Part shown: one piece after another, positions 26,595 through 34,234 of the stretch
Layout of the letters: each line of letters starts with the position of its first letter
Numbering within the stretch: position 1 is the first letter of the stretch
NCBI GenBank assembly: GCA_013298995.1
Contig: JAAFJW010000016.1
Coordinates: 1 to 34,234, forward strand
DNA: 34,234 nt
Direction of reading: 5' to 3'
DNA from: Sphingobacteriales bacterium
Lineage (GTDB): Bacteria; Bacteroidota; Bacteroidia; Sphingobacteriales; Sphingobacteriaceae
The notes under the pieces: generated by a model
Told to the model about the DNA's origin: nothing
The model's database searches: none
Seen by the model: only the letters and a program-made list of their open reading frames with translations
Position numbers and translations under genes: made by a program

Positions 26595-27014
26595 TTATAC
26601 CTCTTCAGTAGCTTCTGTTTCAGAAGCAGCTTCAGCAACTGGTGTAGCTGTTTCAACTTTTTCAGCTACAATTTTAGCTTTTTTAGGTGCCGCAACCACT
26701 ACTGGTTCTGCAACAACTTCTGTAACTGCACCATTTTTAGCGGCTTTAGCAGCTGCAAAATCAAATGGTAAAACCGAAACGTACGATTTGTTATCAGCTT
26801 TTTTGCGGAAAGATACTTTGCCAGCTATTAAAGCAAATAGGGTATGATCTTTACCAATACCTACATTTTTTTCGGGGTGATGTTTGGTACCACGTTGCCT
26901 AACAATAATATTACCAGCAATTGCTGCTTGGCCACCAAATATTTTGATACCCAAACGTTTGCTATGCGATTCTCTACCGTTGTTAGAACTACCCGCTCCT
27001 TTTTTATGTGCCAT
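26595..27014 (-). CDS. rpmA: 50S ribosomal protein L27 with a long Ala/Val/Glu tail
   Basis: 139 residues, against about 85-90 in most bacteria. Residues 1-85 are canonical L27 ([44 protein letters not shown], with GKVSFRKK). The start AHKKGAGSS places the flexible N-terminal arm near the peptidyl-transferase centre, with no cleavable leader visible. From about residue 86 a low-complexity extension rich in Ala, Val, Glu and Lys follows ([19 protein letters not shown] to EATEEV). The tail is in frame with no sign of a frameshift; its function is unknown. It is cotranscribed with rplU, 51 nt downstream of it. Confidence 0.96.
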   Translation of the reverse strand: MAHKKGAGSSNNGRESHSKRLGIKIFGGQAAIAGNIIVRQRGTKHHPEKNVGIGKDHTLFALIAGKVSFRKKADNKSYVSVLPFDFAAAKAAKNGAVTEVVAEPVVVAAPKKAKIVAEKVETATPVAEAASETEATEEV

Positions 27015-27065
27015 TTTTGTATATTTTATATGTTAAGCCAAAGGCTTAACTAGTTAGCGAATGAA

Positions 27066-27377
27066 TTAAATCGAAATACTATCGATAATGATTTTGGTAA
27101 AAAACTGGCGATGACCATTTTTCTTTTTGTAACCTTTTCTACGTTTTTTATGAAAAACAATTACTTTATCACCTTTTAAATGAGACACGATTTTTGCCGA
27201 AACTTTAGCACCGCCCACAGCAGGCGTACCTACTGTAAATGCACCATTGTTTTCAATCATTAAAACGTTGTCAAATTCAATGATAGCGCCCTCATCTCCT
27301 TGTAGCCTGTGTACAAAAAGGTGCTGGTCTTTAGCAACTCTAAATTGCTGGCCTGCTATATTTACTATTGCGTACAT
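27066..27377 (-). CDS. rplU: 50S ribosomal protein L21
   Basis: 103 residues, standard length. It begins [20 protein letters not shown] and carries the signature [18 protein letters not shown] near the C-terminus. It binds 23S rRNA. First gene of the rplU-rpmA operon, with a consensus promoter about 34 nt before the ATG. Confidence 0.97.
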   Translation of the reverse strand: MYAIVNIAGQQFRVAKDQHLFVHRLQGDEGAIIEFDNVLMIENNGAFTVGTPAVGGAKVSAKIVSHLKGDKVIVFHKKRRKGYKKKNGHRQFFTKIIIDSISI

Positions 27378-27410
27378 ATTTTAAATTATTTATTTTTTTT
27401 ATTGAGGGTG

Positions 27411-27440
27411 CAAATATAAAAATTTAGTTCACATAATCAA
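27411..27440 (-). promoter_or_regulatory. Promoter of rplU-rpmA
   Basis: On the minus strand TTG (27438-27440), 19 nt, TATATTTG (27411-27418): an exact consensus. The 5' UTR is about 28 nt. Confidence 0.8.
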
Positions 27441-27562
27441 ACCTAAATATAAAAACAGTAAAACACCAAAACAGTACTTATAAAAGATGTGATGTGAAAA
27501 GCTAGCTCAACATTAGGCTAAGCATAGCACCTTAGGTGTATATGATACATATAGCACAAAAA

Positions 27563-27590
27563 AAACCTTACCATTTTAGTGGTAAGGTTG
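27563..27590 (-). terminator. Intrinsic terminator after the cold-shock gene
   Basis: Stem aaccttacca / tggtaaggtt with a short ttttag loop. On the minus strand it is followed by T8 (the A run at about 27556-27565). It lies about 35 nt past the cold-shock stop. Confidence 0.8.
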
Positions 27591-27624
27591 TGAAGATGTT
27601 AAATGATATATGATAGAAATTAGC

Positions 27625-27816
27625 TTAGGCTAATTTAACATTTACTGCATTTAATCCTTTTTTTCCGTCTTGAAGGTCGAAAGTTACTTCATCATTTTCT
27701 CTGATTTCGTCAATCAGGCCAGAAGCGTGTACAAAGTATTCTTTGCCGGTTCCGTCTTCTTTAATAAAACCAAAACCTTTGGTGTCATTAAAGAACTTTA
27801 CTGTTCCATTGTTCAT
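27625..27816 (-). CDS. Cold-shock domain protein (Csp family)
   Basis: 63 residues, a single cold-shock domain: MNNGTVKFFNDTKGFGFIKE contains RNP-1 (KGFGFI) and YFVHAS is RNP-2. It ends LNAVNVKLA. It binds single-stranded RNA/DNA as a chaperone. Monocistronic, with a perfect promoter whose predicted start leaves only about 15 nt of leader. It therefore lacks the long structured 5' UTR of E. coli cspA, and cold-inducible control of that type is unlikely from this promoter. Confidence 0.95.
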   Translation of the reverse strand: MNNGTVKFFNDTKGFGFIKEDGTGKEYFVHASGLIDEIRENDEVTFDLQDGKKGLNAVNVKLA

Positions 27817-27836
27817 TTTGTGATAATTAATTTCAA

Positions 27837-27866
27837 CAAAAATACCAAGTAAAATCGGAATAACAA
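27837..27866 (-). promoter_or_regulatory. Promoter of the cold-shock gene
   Basis: On the minus strand TTG (27864-27866), 19 nt, TATTTTTG (27837-27844): an exact TTG-N19-TAnnTTTG match, with the start predicted near 27831. Confidence 0.78.
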
Positions 27867-27996
27867 TATTATTTTTTGTTTTTTTTCAAATCAACATTTA
27901 TTAAAGGCTTGTAAGTGTTGATAATAATAAAAAATATTTTACCCAAACGGCAATTTTATGCTATTAATAAAACTGTGTTTTACGCTATACAAAAAA

Positions 27997-29175
27997 TTAA
28001 ACAGATATTTGTAACAGTTCATGCTCCAAAAATGTTTTTAACGAAAGTATTTTAATGCCATGCGCATTGCTTATTGTGTAGGCATTGGGCGTAATAACAT
28101 AATTTTTTGTAGTTTGTAAATCGTTTATCGCCTCGTAAAAGCCTTTACTTAAACTAGGGGCATCAGCGTATTTTATTTCGATGGCTGCCACTGGATTAAT
28201 TCCTTTTACTAATACTACATCTATTTCGGCACCGTGGTGGGTGCGGTAATAATACATTTGTAAAGATGCGGGTAATAGGGCATACATTTGCTCAATCACA
28301 TAGCCTTCCCACGATGCGCCTAAGCCTGGGTGTGTTTGTAATGCTAAAGCCGAGTTTATTTGTAGCAAATAATGCAAAATACCTTGTGTTCTGATATATA
28401 TTTTTGGCGATTTTACCAATCGTTTACCATTGTTGCAAAACCATGGCGGCAAGCGTATTATAAGGTAAGCACCTTGCATATAATCTAAATATTTTTTCAC
28501 GCTAGTACCTGTAATACCTAGTGATCTACCTACATCTTCCATGTTTTCTATCCCACTATTTATATGCGCCAGCATGCCCCATAATTTAAAAATAATTTGC
28601 GGGTTAAGGTTAATATTAAATAGTTGATTTATATCACGGTAAACATACGTTTGTATAAAACTTTGCACCCACTCGGTCCACATTTTATCGGATTTTAATA
28701 ATAGAGCCTCGGGAAAACCGCCTCTAAACCAATGCTGCTCTTGGCTTATATTGGCCGCCAAGGCTTCTAATAAGTTTATTTGGCTTATTTCTTTATAAAT
28801 TACACGGCCAGCAAGGCTTTCGGATACGCCTCTAACAAGTTTAGGGTCGGCTGATCCTAATAATATAAACCTACCTGATACACGGTGTTCATCTATAATA
28901 TTACGTAATGATGAAAGTAACTGAGGTAAATTTTGCACCTCGTCTAGCACTACAATATCATCTTTTAGGCCTTGTAATAAATCATAGGCATTGGTTTGTA
29001 GTGCATATAAATCGCTTTCTTTTTCGAGGTCGAAGTAATGCGCTTTTTTAGAAAAATCGGCAGCTATGTTTTTGGCGAGTGTAGTTTTGCCTATTTGCCT
29101 TGGGCCGTATAGCATTACCGCTGGAAAATTTTCCAGAATCTCTATAATACTTGCTTTTATACCTCTATCAATCAT
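27997..29175 (-). CDS. AAA_14/DUF4143-type ATPase with C-terminal nuclease-like domain
   Basis: 392 residues from ATG. An N-terminal AAA-like domain has Walker A GPRQIGKT (24-31), Walker B DIVVLDEVQN and a GSADPKLVRG sensor-like stretch. The middle holds a winged-helix-like segment (DVGRSLGITGTSVKKYLDYM). The C-terminal DUF4143 region has HHGAEIDVVL...AAIEIKYA, matching the PD-(D/E)xK pattern. The family is common in Bacteroidota and often occurs as scattered single genes; its biological role is not established. It stands alone between csp and ahcY, with an elaborate palindromic promoter. The box ends about 5 nt from the ATG, so a leaderless mRNA is predicted. The start MIDRGIKASIIEIL fits the family, so a later start is unlikely. 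Confidence 0.9.
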   Translation of the reverse strand: MIDRGIKASIIEILENFPAVMLYGPRQIGKTTLAKNIAADFSKKAHYFDLEKESDLYALQTNAYDLLQGLKDDIVVLDEVQNLPQLLSSLRNIIDEHRVSGRFILLGSADPKLVRGVSESLAGRVIYKEISQINLLEALAANISQEQHWFRGGFPEALLLKSDKMWTEWVQSFIQTYVYRDINQLFNINLNPQIIFKLWGMLAHINSGIENMEDVGRSLGITGTSVKKYLDYMQGAYLIIRLPPWFCNNGKRLVKSPKIYIRTQGILHYLLQINSALALQTHPGLGASWEGYVIEQMYALLPASLQMYYYRTHHGAEIDVVLVKGINPVAAIEIKYADAPSLSKGFYEAINDLQTTKNYVITPNAYTISNAHGIKILSLKTFLEHELLQISV

Positions 29176-29179
29176 CCCA

Positions 29180-29209
29180 CAAATATATAATTAATCATGA
29201 AATATTCAA
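29180..29209 (-). promoter_or_regulatory. Promoter of the DUF4143 ATPase, -33 box inside an inverted repeat
   Basis: On the minus strand TTG (29207-29209), 19 nt, TATATTTG (29180-29187): an exact consensus. Transcription should start at about 29173-29176, at the ATG itself. The TTG lies within the first GTGAAA-type inverted repeat, so a protein bound there would block RNA polymerase. Confidence 0.75.
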
Positions 29210-29343
29210 ATGAAAATTGTATTTTTCACGGTTAATATAAAAAATTAATAGTGAAAAATTAAAATAATAATTTAATTATTCACTATTAAAAATAAAAAAT
29301 ACCGTGAAATATTCAAATATAAATTGAATATTTCACGGTATTT
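29196..29343. repeat. Array of three inverted repeats with GTGAAA-type half-sites
   Basis: Repeat 3 has perfect 20-bp arms (29297-29316 and 29324-29343, aaataccgtgaaatattcaa and its complement) around a 7-nt loop. Repeat 2 has 19-bp arms (29245-29263 and 29271-29289, ttaatagtgaaaaattaaa) with one mismatch. Repeat 1 (about 29196-29232) is a degenerate form of repeat 3 (atgaaatattcaa...tttttcacggt). In all, six half-sites of form (c/a)GTGAAAnATTnAA alternate in direction over about 150 bp upstream of the ATPase gene. Confidence 0.85.
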
Positions 29344-29472
29344 GTATCAATATTTTTAGATAAAATCGTACTATAAATTATGCAATGATTTTATAATAAA
29401 GCTAAAATAATTTTTACAACGTATATTAAAGTTTATTTTTTTTTAAATTGATTGTAGATTAAATTTTTTTAC
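29344..29472. other. AT-rich intergenic stretch between the ATPase repeats and ahcY terminator
   Basis: About 130 nt of A/T-rich sequence between the inverted-repeat array and the ahcY terminator. No gene, promoter match or hairpin was seen. Confidence 0.4.
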
Positions 29473-29509
29473 AAAAAAAAGCTACCTCATATAAATGTGA
29501 GGTAGCTTT
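29473..29509 (-). terminator. Intrinsic terminator after ahcY
   Basis: Perfect 12-bp stem aaagctacctca / tgaggtagcttt (29478-29489 and 29498-29509), followed on the minus strand by T8. It lies about 20 nt past the ahcY stop. Confidence 0.85.
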
Positions 29510-29529
29510 AAATAAATTATGTATTTGTG

Positions 29530-30846
29530 TTAATATCTGTAAGCATCCGATTTAAAAGGGCCAGCTACTTTAACGCCAATATAATCGGCTTGGTGGGCAT
29601 CTAGCTCATCTAACTCTACACCAATTTTAGCTAAGTGTAAACGGGCAACTTTTTCGTCAAGATATTTAGGTAATACATATACTTTGTTTTCGTATTTACC
29701 TGGGTTAGTCCATAACTCTAATTGTGCTAGCGTTTGGTTGGTAAACGATGCCGACATTACAAACGATGGATGGCCTGTAGCACAACCAAGGTTTACCAAT
29801 CGGCCTTCGGCCAATATAATTATATCTTTACCGTCAATAGTATATTTATCTACCTGTGGTTTAATTTCTATTTTGGTGTCTCCGTAGTTTCCGTTAAGCC
29901 AAGCCATATCTATTTCGTTATCAAAATGGCCGATGTTACACACTATCACTTTGTCTTTCATGGCTTTAAAATGCTCGCCACGTACAATATCGCAGTTACC
30001 TGTAGTGGTTACCACAATATCGGCTTCTTTAACGGCGGTAGCAAATTTTTTCACTTCGTAGCCTTCCATTGCTGCTTGTAGGGCGCAAATAGGGTCTATT
30101 TCGGTAACAATTACACGCACACCTTGCGAGCTTAATGATTCGGCGGAGCCTTTACCCACATCGCCATAACCGCATACTACGGCTACTTTACCGGCCATCA
30201 TTACATCGGTGGCTCGGCGTATAGCATCAACTAATGATTCGCGACAACCGTATTTATTATCAAATTTAGATTTTGTAACCGAATCGTTTACGTTTATAGC
30301 TGGTAAATGTAATGTTCCGTTTTTCATGCGGTCGTACAGGCGGTGTACGCCTGTGGTGGTTTCTTCGGAAAGGCCTTTAATGGCAGCAATTAGCTCGGGG
30401 TAACGGTCGAAAACCATATTGGTTAAATCGCCACCATCGTCTAATATCATATTTAATGGCTCGCGGTTTTCGCCAAAAAACAGGGTTTGCTCAATACACC
30501 AGTCAAATTCTTCTTCGTTTAAACCTTTCCAAGCGTAAACCTGTATGCCTGCAGCGGCAATGGCAGCTGCGGCATGGTCCTGTGTAGAAAAAATATTACA
30601 TGATGACCACGTAACCTCCGCACCAAGTGCAACCAAGGTTTCGATAAGTACGGCCGTTTGTATTGTCATGTGTAGGCAACCTGCAATACGAGCTCCTTTT
30701 AAAGGCTGGCTTTCGCCAAACTCTTCTCTAAGTGCCATTAAACCTGGCATTTCGGCTTCGGCAAGGCCAATTTCTTTTCTTCCCCATTCGGCTAGGGAAA
30801 TGTCTTTCACTTTGTAAGGGATAAATTTTGTCTCTACTGATGACAT
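29530..30846 (-). CDS. ahcY: Adenosylhomocysteinase (SAH hydrolase)
   Basis: 438 residues, typical length. It hydrolyses S-adenosylhomocysteine to adenosine and homocysteine in the cytoplasm, using bound NAD+ and sustaining the methyl cycle. Motifs: [34 protein letters not shown]; the catalytic segment [19 protein letters not shown]; the NAD loop [46 protein letters not shown]; and the C-terminal FKSDAYRY with the conserved Lys and Tyr that reach into the partner's NAD site. Monocistronic with a strong terminator. No consensus promoter was found; a 24-bp palindrome sits 57 nt upstream of the start. Confidence 0.98.
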   Translation of the reverse strand: MSSVETKFIPYKVKDISLAEWGRKEIGLAEAEMPGLMALREEFGESQPLKGARIAGCLHMTIQTAVLIETLVALGAEVTWSSCNIFSTQDHAAAAIAAAGIQVYAWKGLNEEEFDWCIEQTLFFGENREPLNMILDDGGDLTNMVFDRYPELIAAIKGLSEETTTGVHRLYDRMKNGTLHLPAINVNDSVTKSKFDNKYGCRESLVDAIRRATDVMMAGKVAVVCGYGDVGKGSAESLSSQGVRVIVTEIDPICALQAAMEGYEVKKFATAVKEADIVVTTTGNCDIVRGEHFKAMKDKVIVCNIGHFDNEIDMAWLNGNYGDTKIEIKPQVDKYTIDGKDIIILAEGRLVNLGCATGHPSFVMSASFTNQTLAQLELWTNPGKYENKVYVLPKYLDEKVARLHLAKIGVELDELDAHQADYIGVKVAGPFKSDAYRY

Positions 30847-30902
30847 AGCTGTTGTGTTTTAGTTACCTAAATGATAAGGTAGGGGTTAAAATTATAGTAT
30901 AA

Positions 30903-30926
30903 ATAAATGTAAAATTTTACATTTAT
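30903..30926. promoter_or_regulatory. Perfect 24-bp palindrome upstream of ahcY
   Basis: The two 12-bp halves (ataaatgtaaaa and its complement) are exact and uninterrupted, centred about 68 nt from the ahcY start and 186 nt from the cupin start. Its form suits a homodimeric regulator. A/T richness raises the odds of chance. Confidence 0.45.
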
Positions 30927-31019
30927 GATTAACTGCAAAGTTGCGCATTTGTTTTCCTTTTGTCAAACGTAATTGTACGAATAGTTTGGTATTGTATAAA
31001 AAATATTGTTTTTTATGGT

Positions 31020-31048
31020 TTGATAAGGAAAAAAAAATTATATCTTTA
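31020..31048 (+). promoter_or_regulatory. Possible promoter of the cupin-like gene
   Basis: TTG (31020-31022), 18 nt, TATCTTTA (31041-31048), one base off TAnnTTTG with spacing one short of usual. The leader would be about 47 nt. Confidence 0.45.
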
Positions 31049-31100
31049 TTTTAGCCGTTTATAACCGAAGTGCATTTATATTGCTTAACATTTTCTAGAT

Positions 31101-31979
31101 ATGAGTTTTATTTTAAACCCTGTTGATGTTGTTGACACTATTAGTCACAATGATTTTACAAATAATTATTTAAAAGCTGGGAAGCCACTTGTAATTAAAA
31201 ATTTAGCTAAAGAATGGCCTGCTTACCAGCTATGGAATCCCGAGTATTTAAAAAAAATGGTGGGTAACCCTATTGTGCCTTTATACGATAACTCAAAAGC
31301 CGACCCCTCAAAACCCATTAACTCGGCAGCTACAAGTATGCCTTTTAGCGATTATATTGATTTAATACAATGCGAACCCACCGAATTACGGATATTTTTT
31401 TTTAATATTTTTAAGCATGCGCCCCAATTATTAAAAGATGTAATTATCCCCAAAGATTTGATGGGTGGCTTTATAGAAAACATGCCAGCCATGTTTTTTG
31501 GAGGGTCTAATTCGGTAACATTTTTACATTATGATATTGATTTACCGCATATATTTCATACCCATTTTTGCGGTAAAAAGCATGTTATACTTTTTGAAAA
31601 CAAATGGAAACGTAGGTTATATTGTATCCCTAATGCAACGTATGCGTTAGAAGATTATGATGTTTTACAACCTGATTTTAAAAAATTTCCAGCCTTAGAA
31701 GGTGTAGTTGGGCAAGAGGTATATTTAGAACATGGCGATACTTTGTTTATGCCTAGCGGTTACTGGCATTGGATGAAATATGTAACAGGTTCGTTTTCGT
31801 TAAGCCTAAGGGCTTGGGATGCATCGTGGCCACGTAAAGCGCATAGTTTATATAACTTGGCTATAAAAGGTGGTTTAGATAGTGTATTAAAAATGGCTTT
31901 TAAAAGCAATTACGTTGGCTTTAAAGAAAAACTGGCCATTAAATGGGCCGAGGAAGCGTTACGAAAATCAAAGAAATAA
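31101..31979 (+). CDS. Cupin-like (JmjC/FIH-type) putative Fe(II)/2-oxoglutarate oxygenase
   Basis: 292 residues. The N-terminal GKPLVIKNLAKEWPAYQLW and NPIVPLYD are characteristic of the Cupin_8/JmjC-like family. The iron facial triad is visible as H143-Y-D145 (in FLHYDIDLPHIFHTHFCGKK) and H223 in MPSGYWHWMKYV; the Lys of GKKHVILF is in place for 2-oxoglutarate. Members hydroxylate protein side chains, but the substrate here is unknown. It has no signal peptide, so it is cytoplasmic. It is convergent with cmk, only 4 nt apart, and is not in an operon with a recognisable partner. Confidence 0.85.
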   Translation: MSFILNPVDVVDTISHNDFTNNYLKAGKPLVIKNLAKEWPAYQLWNPEYLKKMVGNPIVPLYDNSKADPSKPINSAATSMPFSDYIDLIQCEPTELRIFFFNIFKHAPQLLKDVIIPKDLMGGFIENMPAMFFGGSNSVTFLHYDIDLPHIFHTHFCGKKHVILFENKWKRRLYCIPNATYALEDYDVLQPDFKKFPALEGVVGQEVYLEHGDTLFMPSGYWHWMKYVTGSFSLSLRAWDASWPRKAHSLYNLAIKGGLDSVLKMAFKSNYVGFKEKLAIKWAEEALRKSKK

Positions 31980-31983
31980 GCTA

Positions 31984-32652
31984 TTAAATTACAGGTAAAT
32001 AAGCCATCGCAAAGGCCAATTGTTCATTTTGGTTTAAATTGGTGTTATCTAAAATTACGGCATCGGTAGCTCTTATCAATGGGCTAACTTCTCGGGTTGT
32101 ATCCTGAAAATCTCGGTGGGCTAGGTTATCAAATACAGCTTCGAGGCTTACGTTTTGGCCCTTGGCCTGCAATTCTTTATACCTTCGTTCGGCCCGTGTT
32201 TTAGGGTCGGCGGTCATAAATAATTTGAGGTAAGCATCAGGGAAAACAGTAGTGCCAATATCTCTGCCATCCATTACAATGTTTTTTTGTTTTCCCATTT
32301 TTTGTTGCTGCTTTACCATACATTGGCGTACTTCTTTTATAGTAGCTATTTCGCTTACATGTTGCGATACAGGCATTTGCCTTATTTCTTCGGAAACTTC
32401 TTCGCCATTTAATAATACATGTGATTGGTAATCTCTCGAGTGAAAATCAATATCAATATGTTGCAAAGCATTGCTAATAGCGGCATGGTTGTTTAAATCA
32501 ATACTTTGCCTTAAAAAAAACAAAGTTACCGCCCGGTACATTGCGCCGCTATCAATGTAAATGTAATTTAGTTTTTGCGCTAAAGCCTTAGCCAAGGTGC
32601 TTTTACCGCATGATGAGTAACCATCAATAGCGATTACAATATTTTTTTTCAT
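31984..32652 (-). CDS. cmk: Cytidylate kinase
   Basis: 222 residues. It phosphorylates CMP/dCMP using ATP. Walker A is GYSSCGKS (11-18), followed by LAQKLNYIYIDSGAMYRAVT, then the lid-side VMDGRDIGTTVFPDAYLKLF, TADPKTRAERRYKEL and HRDFQDTTREVSPL, all typical of the bacterial enzyme. ATG start; the usual -7 spacing could not be matched upstream. It is a housekeeping gene standing alone, convergent with the cupin gene. Confidence 0.97.
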   Translation of the reverse strand: MKKNIVIAIDGYSSCGKSTLAKALAQKLNYIYIDSGAMYRAVTLFFLRQSIDLNNHAAISNALQHIDIDFHSRDYQSHVLLNGEEVSEEIRQMPVSQHVSEIATIKEVRQCMVKQQQKMGKQKNIVMDGRDIGTTVFPDAYLKLFMTADPKTRAERRYKELQAKGQNVSLEAVFDNLAHRDFQDTTREVSPLIRATDAVILDNTNLNQNEQLAFAMAYLPVI

Positions 32653-33050
32653 TGGCTGTAAAAATACAATTTTGATTTTATAACGCTGGTGTATGGGAGT
32701 ATAAAAATCTGGGCATATTTAAGTACTGTTCAAACTCAGATAGAAGAAAACAAAAAGGGGAAAATCCTGCCTGACAGCATTGATATTATCATGCTAAGAT
32801 GCGGCTATGTTTACCCTTTTCGGTGTTGTATTAAATTATACCAAAATTGTAATTTTTTTGATAGGGTAAAGATATGAGGTGGCGGGGCTAGCCTTGGTGA
32901 TGAAATGCTAGCCTTGGTTTTTCAACATATTTTTAAAACAATTAGGGCAAATGATGTGGGGATTTGCGTATTTGTATCCGTTTTATAGCCAGCTGGTTGT
33001 ATAAAAACGGTATTGAATTTTATTGGCTCCAAAACTTTGGGTACTGATAC
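32653..33050. other. 398-nt intergenic region with a short direct repeat
   Basis: No credible gene. A 12-bp direct repeat gctagccttggt occurs at 32887-32898 and 32907-32918. The region is otherwise mixed A/T-rich sequence without hairpins; a 62-codon frame on the plus strand (32689-32877) lacks protein-like features. Confidence 0.5.
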
Positions 33051-34234
33051 TTACAAAGGTATCCACACGCTTATTACTGTGCCATGGCCAATGTGGCTAT
33101 CGAAATCAACGGTGCCTTTAAGGTAGGCTACACGGGTGCTTATATTTTTTAAGCCAATTCCTTCAAATTTTTCTAGTAAATTTTTATCAAATCCTATGCC
33201 ATTATCTTCGATGGTGGCGGTTACGCTTTCGCTATCTTTTACCAGTTGTATATCCAGTTGGCTGGCTTTGGCGTGTTTTATTACATTGTTTACGGTTTCT
33301 TGTAATACACGGTAAAGTACAATTTCGGTATTGTTATTTAGCCTATTATTTAGGCCAATGGTGTGTAGGTTTACTTGTAGGCTTTCTTTATCTATATTAT
33401 CAATAAAATCTTTTATGGCCGATGCCAAGCCCGATTTTAATAACACATTGGGCATCATTTGGTGCGATATGCTGCGTACTTCTTTGCAACTTTGGTCCAC
33501 TAGGGCTATGGTTTTTTGTGCCAATGCTTCGTCGTCGGTATTGGTAATTTCTAGCCTAGCTAATAAGCCCGATAGGTTCATTTTTACTACCGAAAACAGC
33601 TGTCCTACGCCATCGTGTAAATCGCCAGCTATGCGTTTGCGTTCTTTTTCTTCGGCTTCTAAAACGGCTTTGGTGGCTAGGTCTTGTTGTTTTATAATTT
33701 CGGTTTTTAACCTTGTTTCTTGCTTTAGTTTGTAGCGGTTGTAAAACAAAAATCCGAGTAAAATGGTGGTTAGTAATGCAGCCAAACTAAGTGCTAAATA
33801 GGTGTTACGCTTGGCTACGGTTAGTTTTTGAATTTTGTTTTCTTTGTTTAATAGGTTAATATTTTGTTGTTTTTTTTCGGTTTCGTATTTTATTTGCATT
33901 TCTGCGATTTCGGCGGTTAAACTTTTTTTGTAGATGGTATCTTTTAAATCAATTAATGCTTCGTTGTACAAAAATGCTTGCTTGTAATCGCCTTTTTTTC
34001 TGTAAACATTACTGATATTTATTAAAGCGTTTTCTAAATCTTCCATATTATTATTGGTTTTAGATAGGGCAATGCTTTGCTTATAATAATCAATTGCTTT
34101 TGTAAAATTTTCGGTTTCTTCGTTTATCTGCCCTAGGTTGGTTAAGCAACTTGCTTCGCCAAAGGCATTATGAATAGCCCGAAATTTAGCCATGCTTTTT
34201 GTAAGAAACAGCTCGGCTTTGGTATAATTTTTTA
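33051..34234 (-). CDS. TPR-containing HisKA_3 sensor histidine kinase, N-terminus outside window
   Basis: The frame continues upstream of the first internal ATG (34191-34193) to the right edge, reading KNYTKAELFLTKSMAKFR, so the 5' end is missing. The visible order is TPR repeats (NLGQINEETENFTKAIDYYK, INISNVYRKKGDYKQAFLYN), a coiled coil (AEIAEMQIKYETEKKQQNIN), one membrane helix (YLALSLAALLTTILLGFLFY), a second coil, the HisKA_3 site RIAGDLHDGVGQ, and the ATPase with N-box ETVNNVIKHAKAS, DNGIGFD and GIGLKNISTRV. This is the common Bacteroidota design of an exported TPR sensor with a cytoplasmic kinase. No cognate regulator follows within the window. Confidence 0.92.
   Translation of the reverse strand, partial: KNYTKAELFLTKSMAKFRAIHNAFGEASCLTNLGQINEETENFTKAIDYYKQSIALSKTNNNMEDLENALINISNVYRKKGDYKQAFLYNEALIDLKDTIYKKSLTAEIAEMQIKYETEKKQQNINLLNKENKIQKLTVAKRNTYLALSLAALLTTILLGFLFYNRYKLKQETRLKTEIIKQQDLATKAVLEAEEKERKRIAGDLHDGVGQLFSVVKMNLSGLLARLEITNTDDEALAQKTIALVDQSCKEVRSISHQMMPNVLLKSGLASAIKDFIDNIDKESLQVNLHTIGLNNRLNNNTEIVLYRVLQETVNNVIKHAKASQLDIQLVKDSESVTATIEDNGIGFDKNLLEKFEGIGLKNISTRVAYLKGTVDFDSHIGHGTVISVWIPL

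Noticed and set aside
26529-26771. 80-codon Ser/Phe/Cys-rich plus-strand frame over the L27 tail
   Set aside because: It is antisense to the Ala/Glu-rich L27 extension; its composition is explained by that.
27817-27996. Long cold-shock leader RNA before the csp gene
   Set aside because: A perfect promoter lies so close to the ATG that the leader should be only about 15 nt.
30847-31000. SAH-type riboswitch before ahcY
   Set aside because: No conserved pairing pattern was seen; the leader is A/T-rich and only the simple palindrome stands out.
32689-32877. 62-codon frame between cmk and the TPR kinase
   Set aside because: No motif, no promoter and mixed composition.
33331-33735. 134-codon plus-strand frame within the TPR kinase
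   Set aside because: It is antisense to the well-supported HisKA_3/HATPase coding sequence.

Overview
The window is chromosomal DNA from a low-GC member of the Bacteroidota. Four things point there: type IX secretion (T9SS) C-terminal sorting domains on large secreted proteins; promoters of the form TTG-N19-TAnnTTTG, the Bacteroidota sigma-A consensus, upstream of rpsT, hppA, rplU, a cold-shock gene and an ATPase gene; no convincing Shine-Dalgarno sequences; and a 7TM-DISM histidine kinase paired with a NarL-type regulator. The exact genus cannot be read from the sequence.

Layout. 1-2.5 kb: the 3' part of a large outer-membrane beta-barrel-like protein, cut by the window edge. 2.6-11.3 kb: a surface-protein region on the minus strand, with a small sorted-type membrane protein, a 1008-residue T9SS protein whose sorting domain lies out of frame, a REP-associated tyrosine transposase (plus strand) with matching palindromes, and a 1303-residue T9SS protein made of LamG, Ig-like, BspA-type LRR and choice-of-anchor-D-like repeats. 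11.4-13.8 kb: a translationally coupled histidine kinase/response regulator pair. 14.3-17.7 kb: a three-gene operon of circularly permuted ATP-grasp, alpha-E protein and transglutaminase-like protease. 18.0-20.3 kb: a membrane pyrophosphatase. 20.5-27.8 kb: mostly housekeeping genes (rpsT, a P1/PLC-like zinc hydrolase, DedA, smc, rpmA, rplU, a cold-shock protein). 28.0-34.2 kb: a DUF4143-type ATPase behind a palindromic promoter, ahcY, a JmjC-like cupin, cmk, and a TPR sensor kinase cut by the right edge.

How parts may work together. The two T9SS genes and the kinase/regulator operon each carry the same element (AGTACTCCTACCTATTTTT or a diverged form) 17-18 bp upstream of a -7 box. This suggests one regulon in which the two-component system controls itself and neighbouring surface proteins; this is inference. 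The transposase sits between the T9SS genes, its stop codon lies inside a perfect 27-bp-arm palindrome, and the module is bracketed by 19-bp copies of the same element. A second notable architecture is the promoter of the DUF4143 ATPase, where three inverted repeats with GTGAAA-type half-sites surround or overlap the -33 box and the transcript is predicted to be leaderless.

No tRNA, rRNA, CRISPR array or prophage was seen. Functions were assigned from recognised motifs in the translations; no database search was run.
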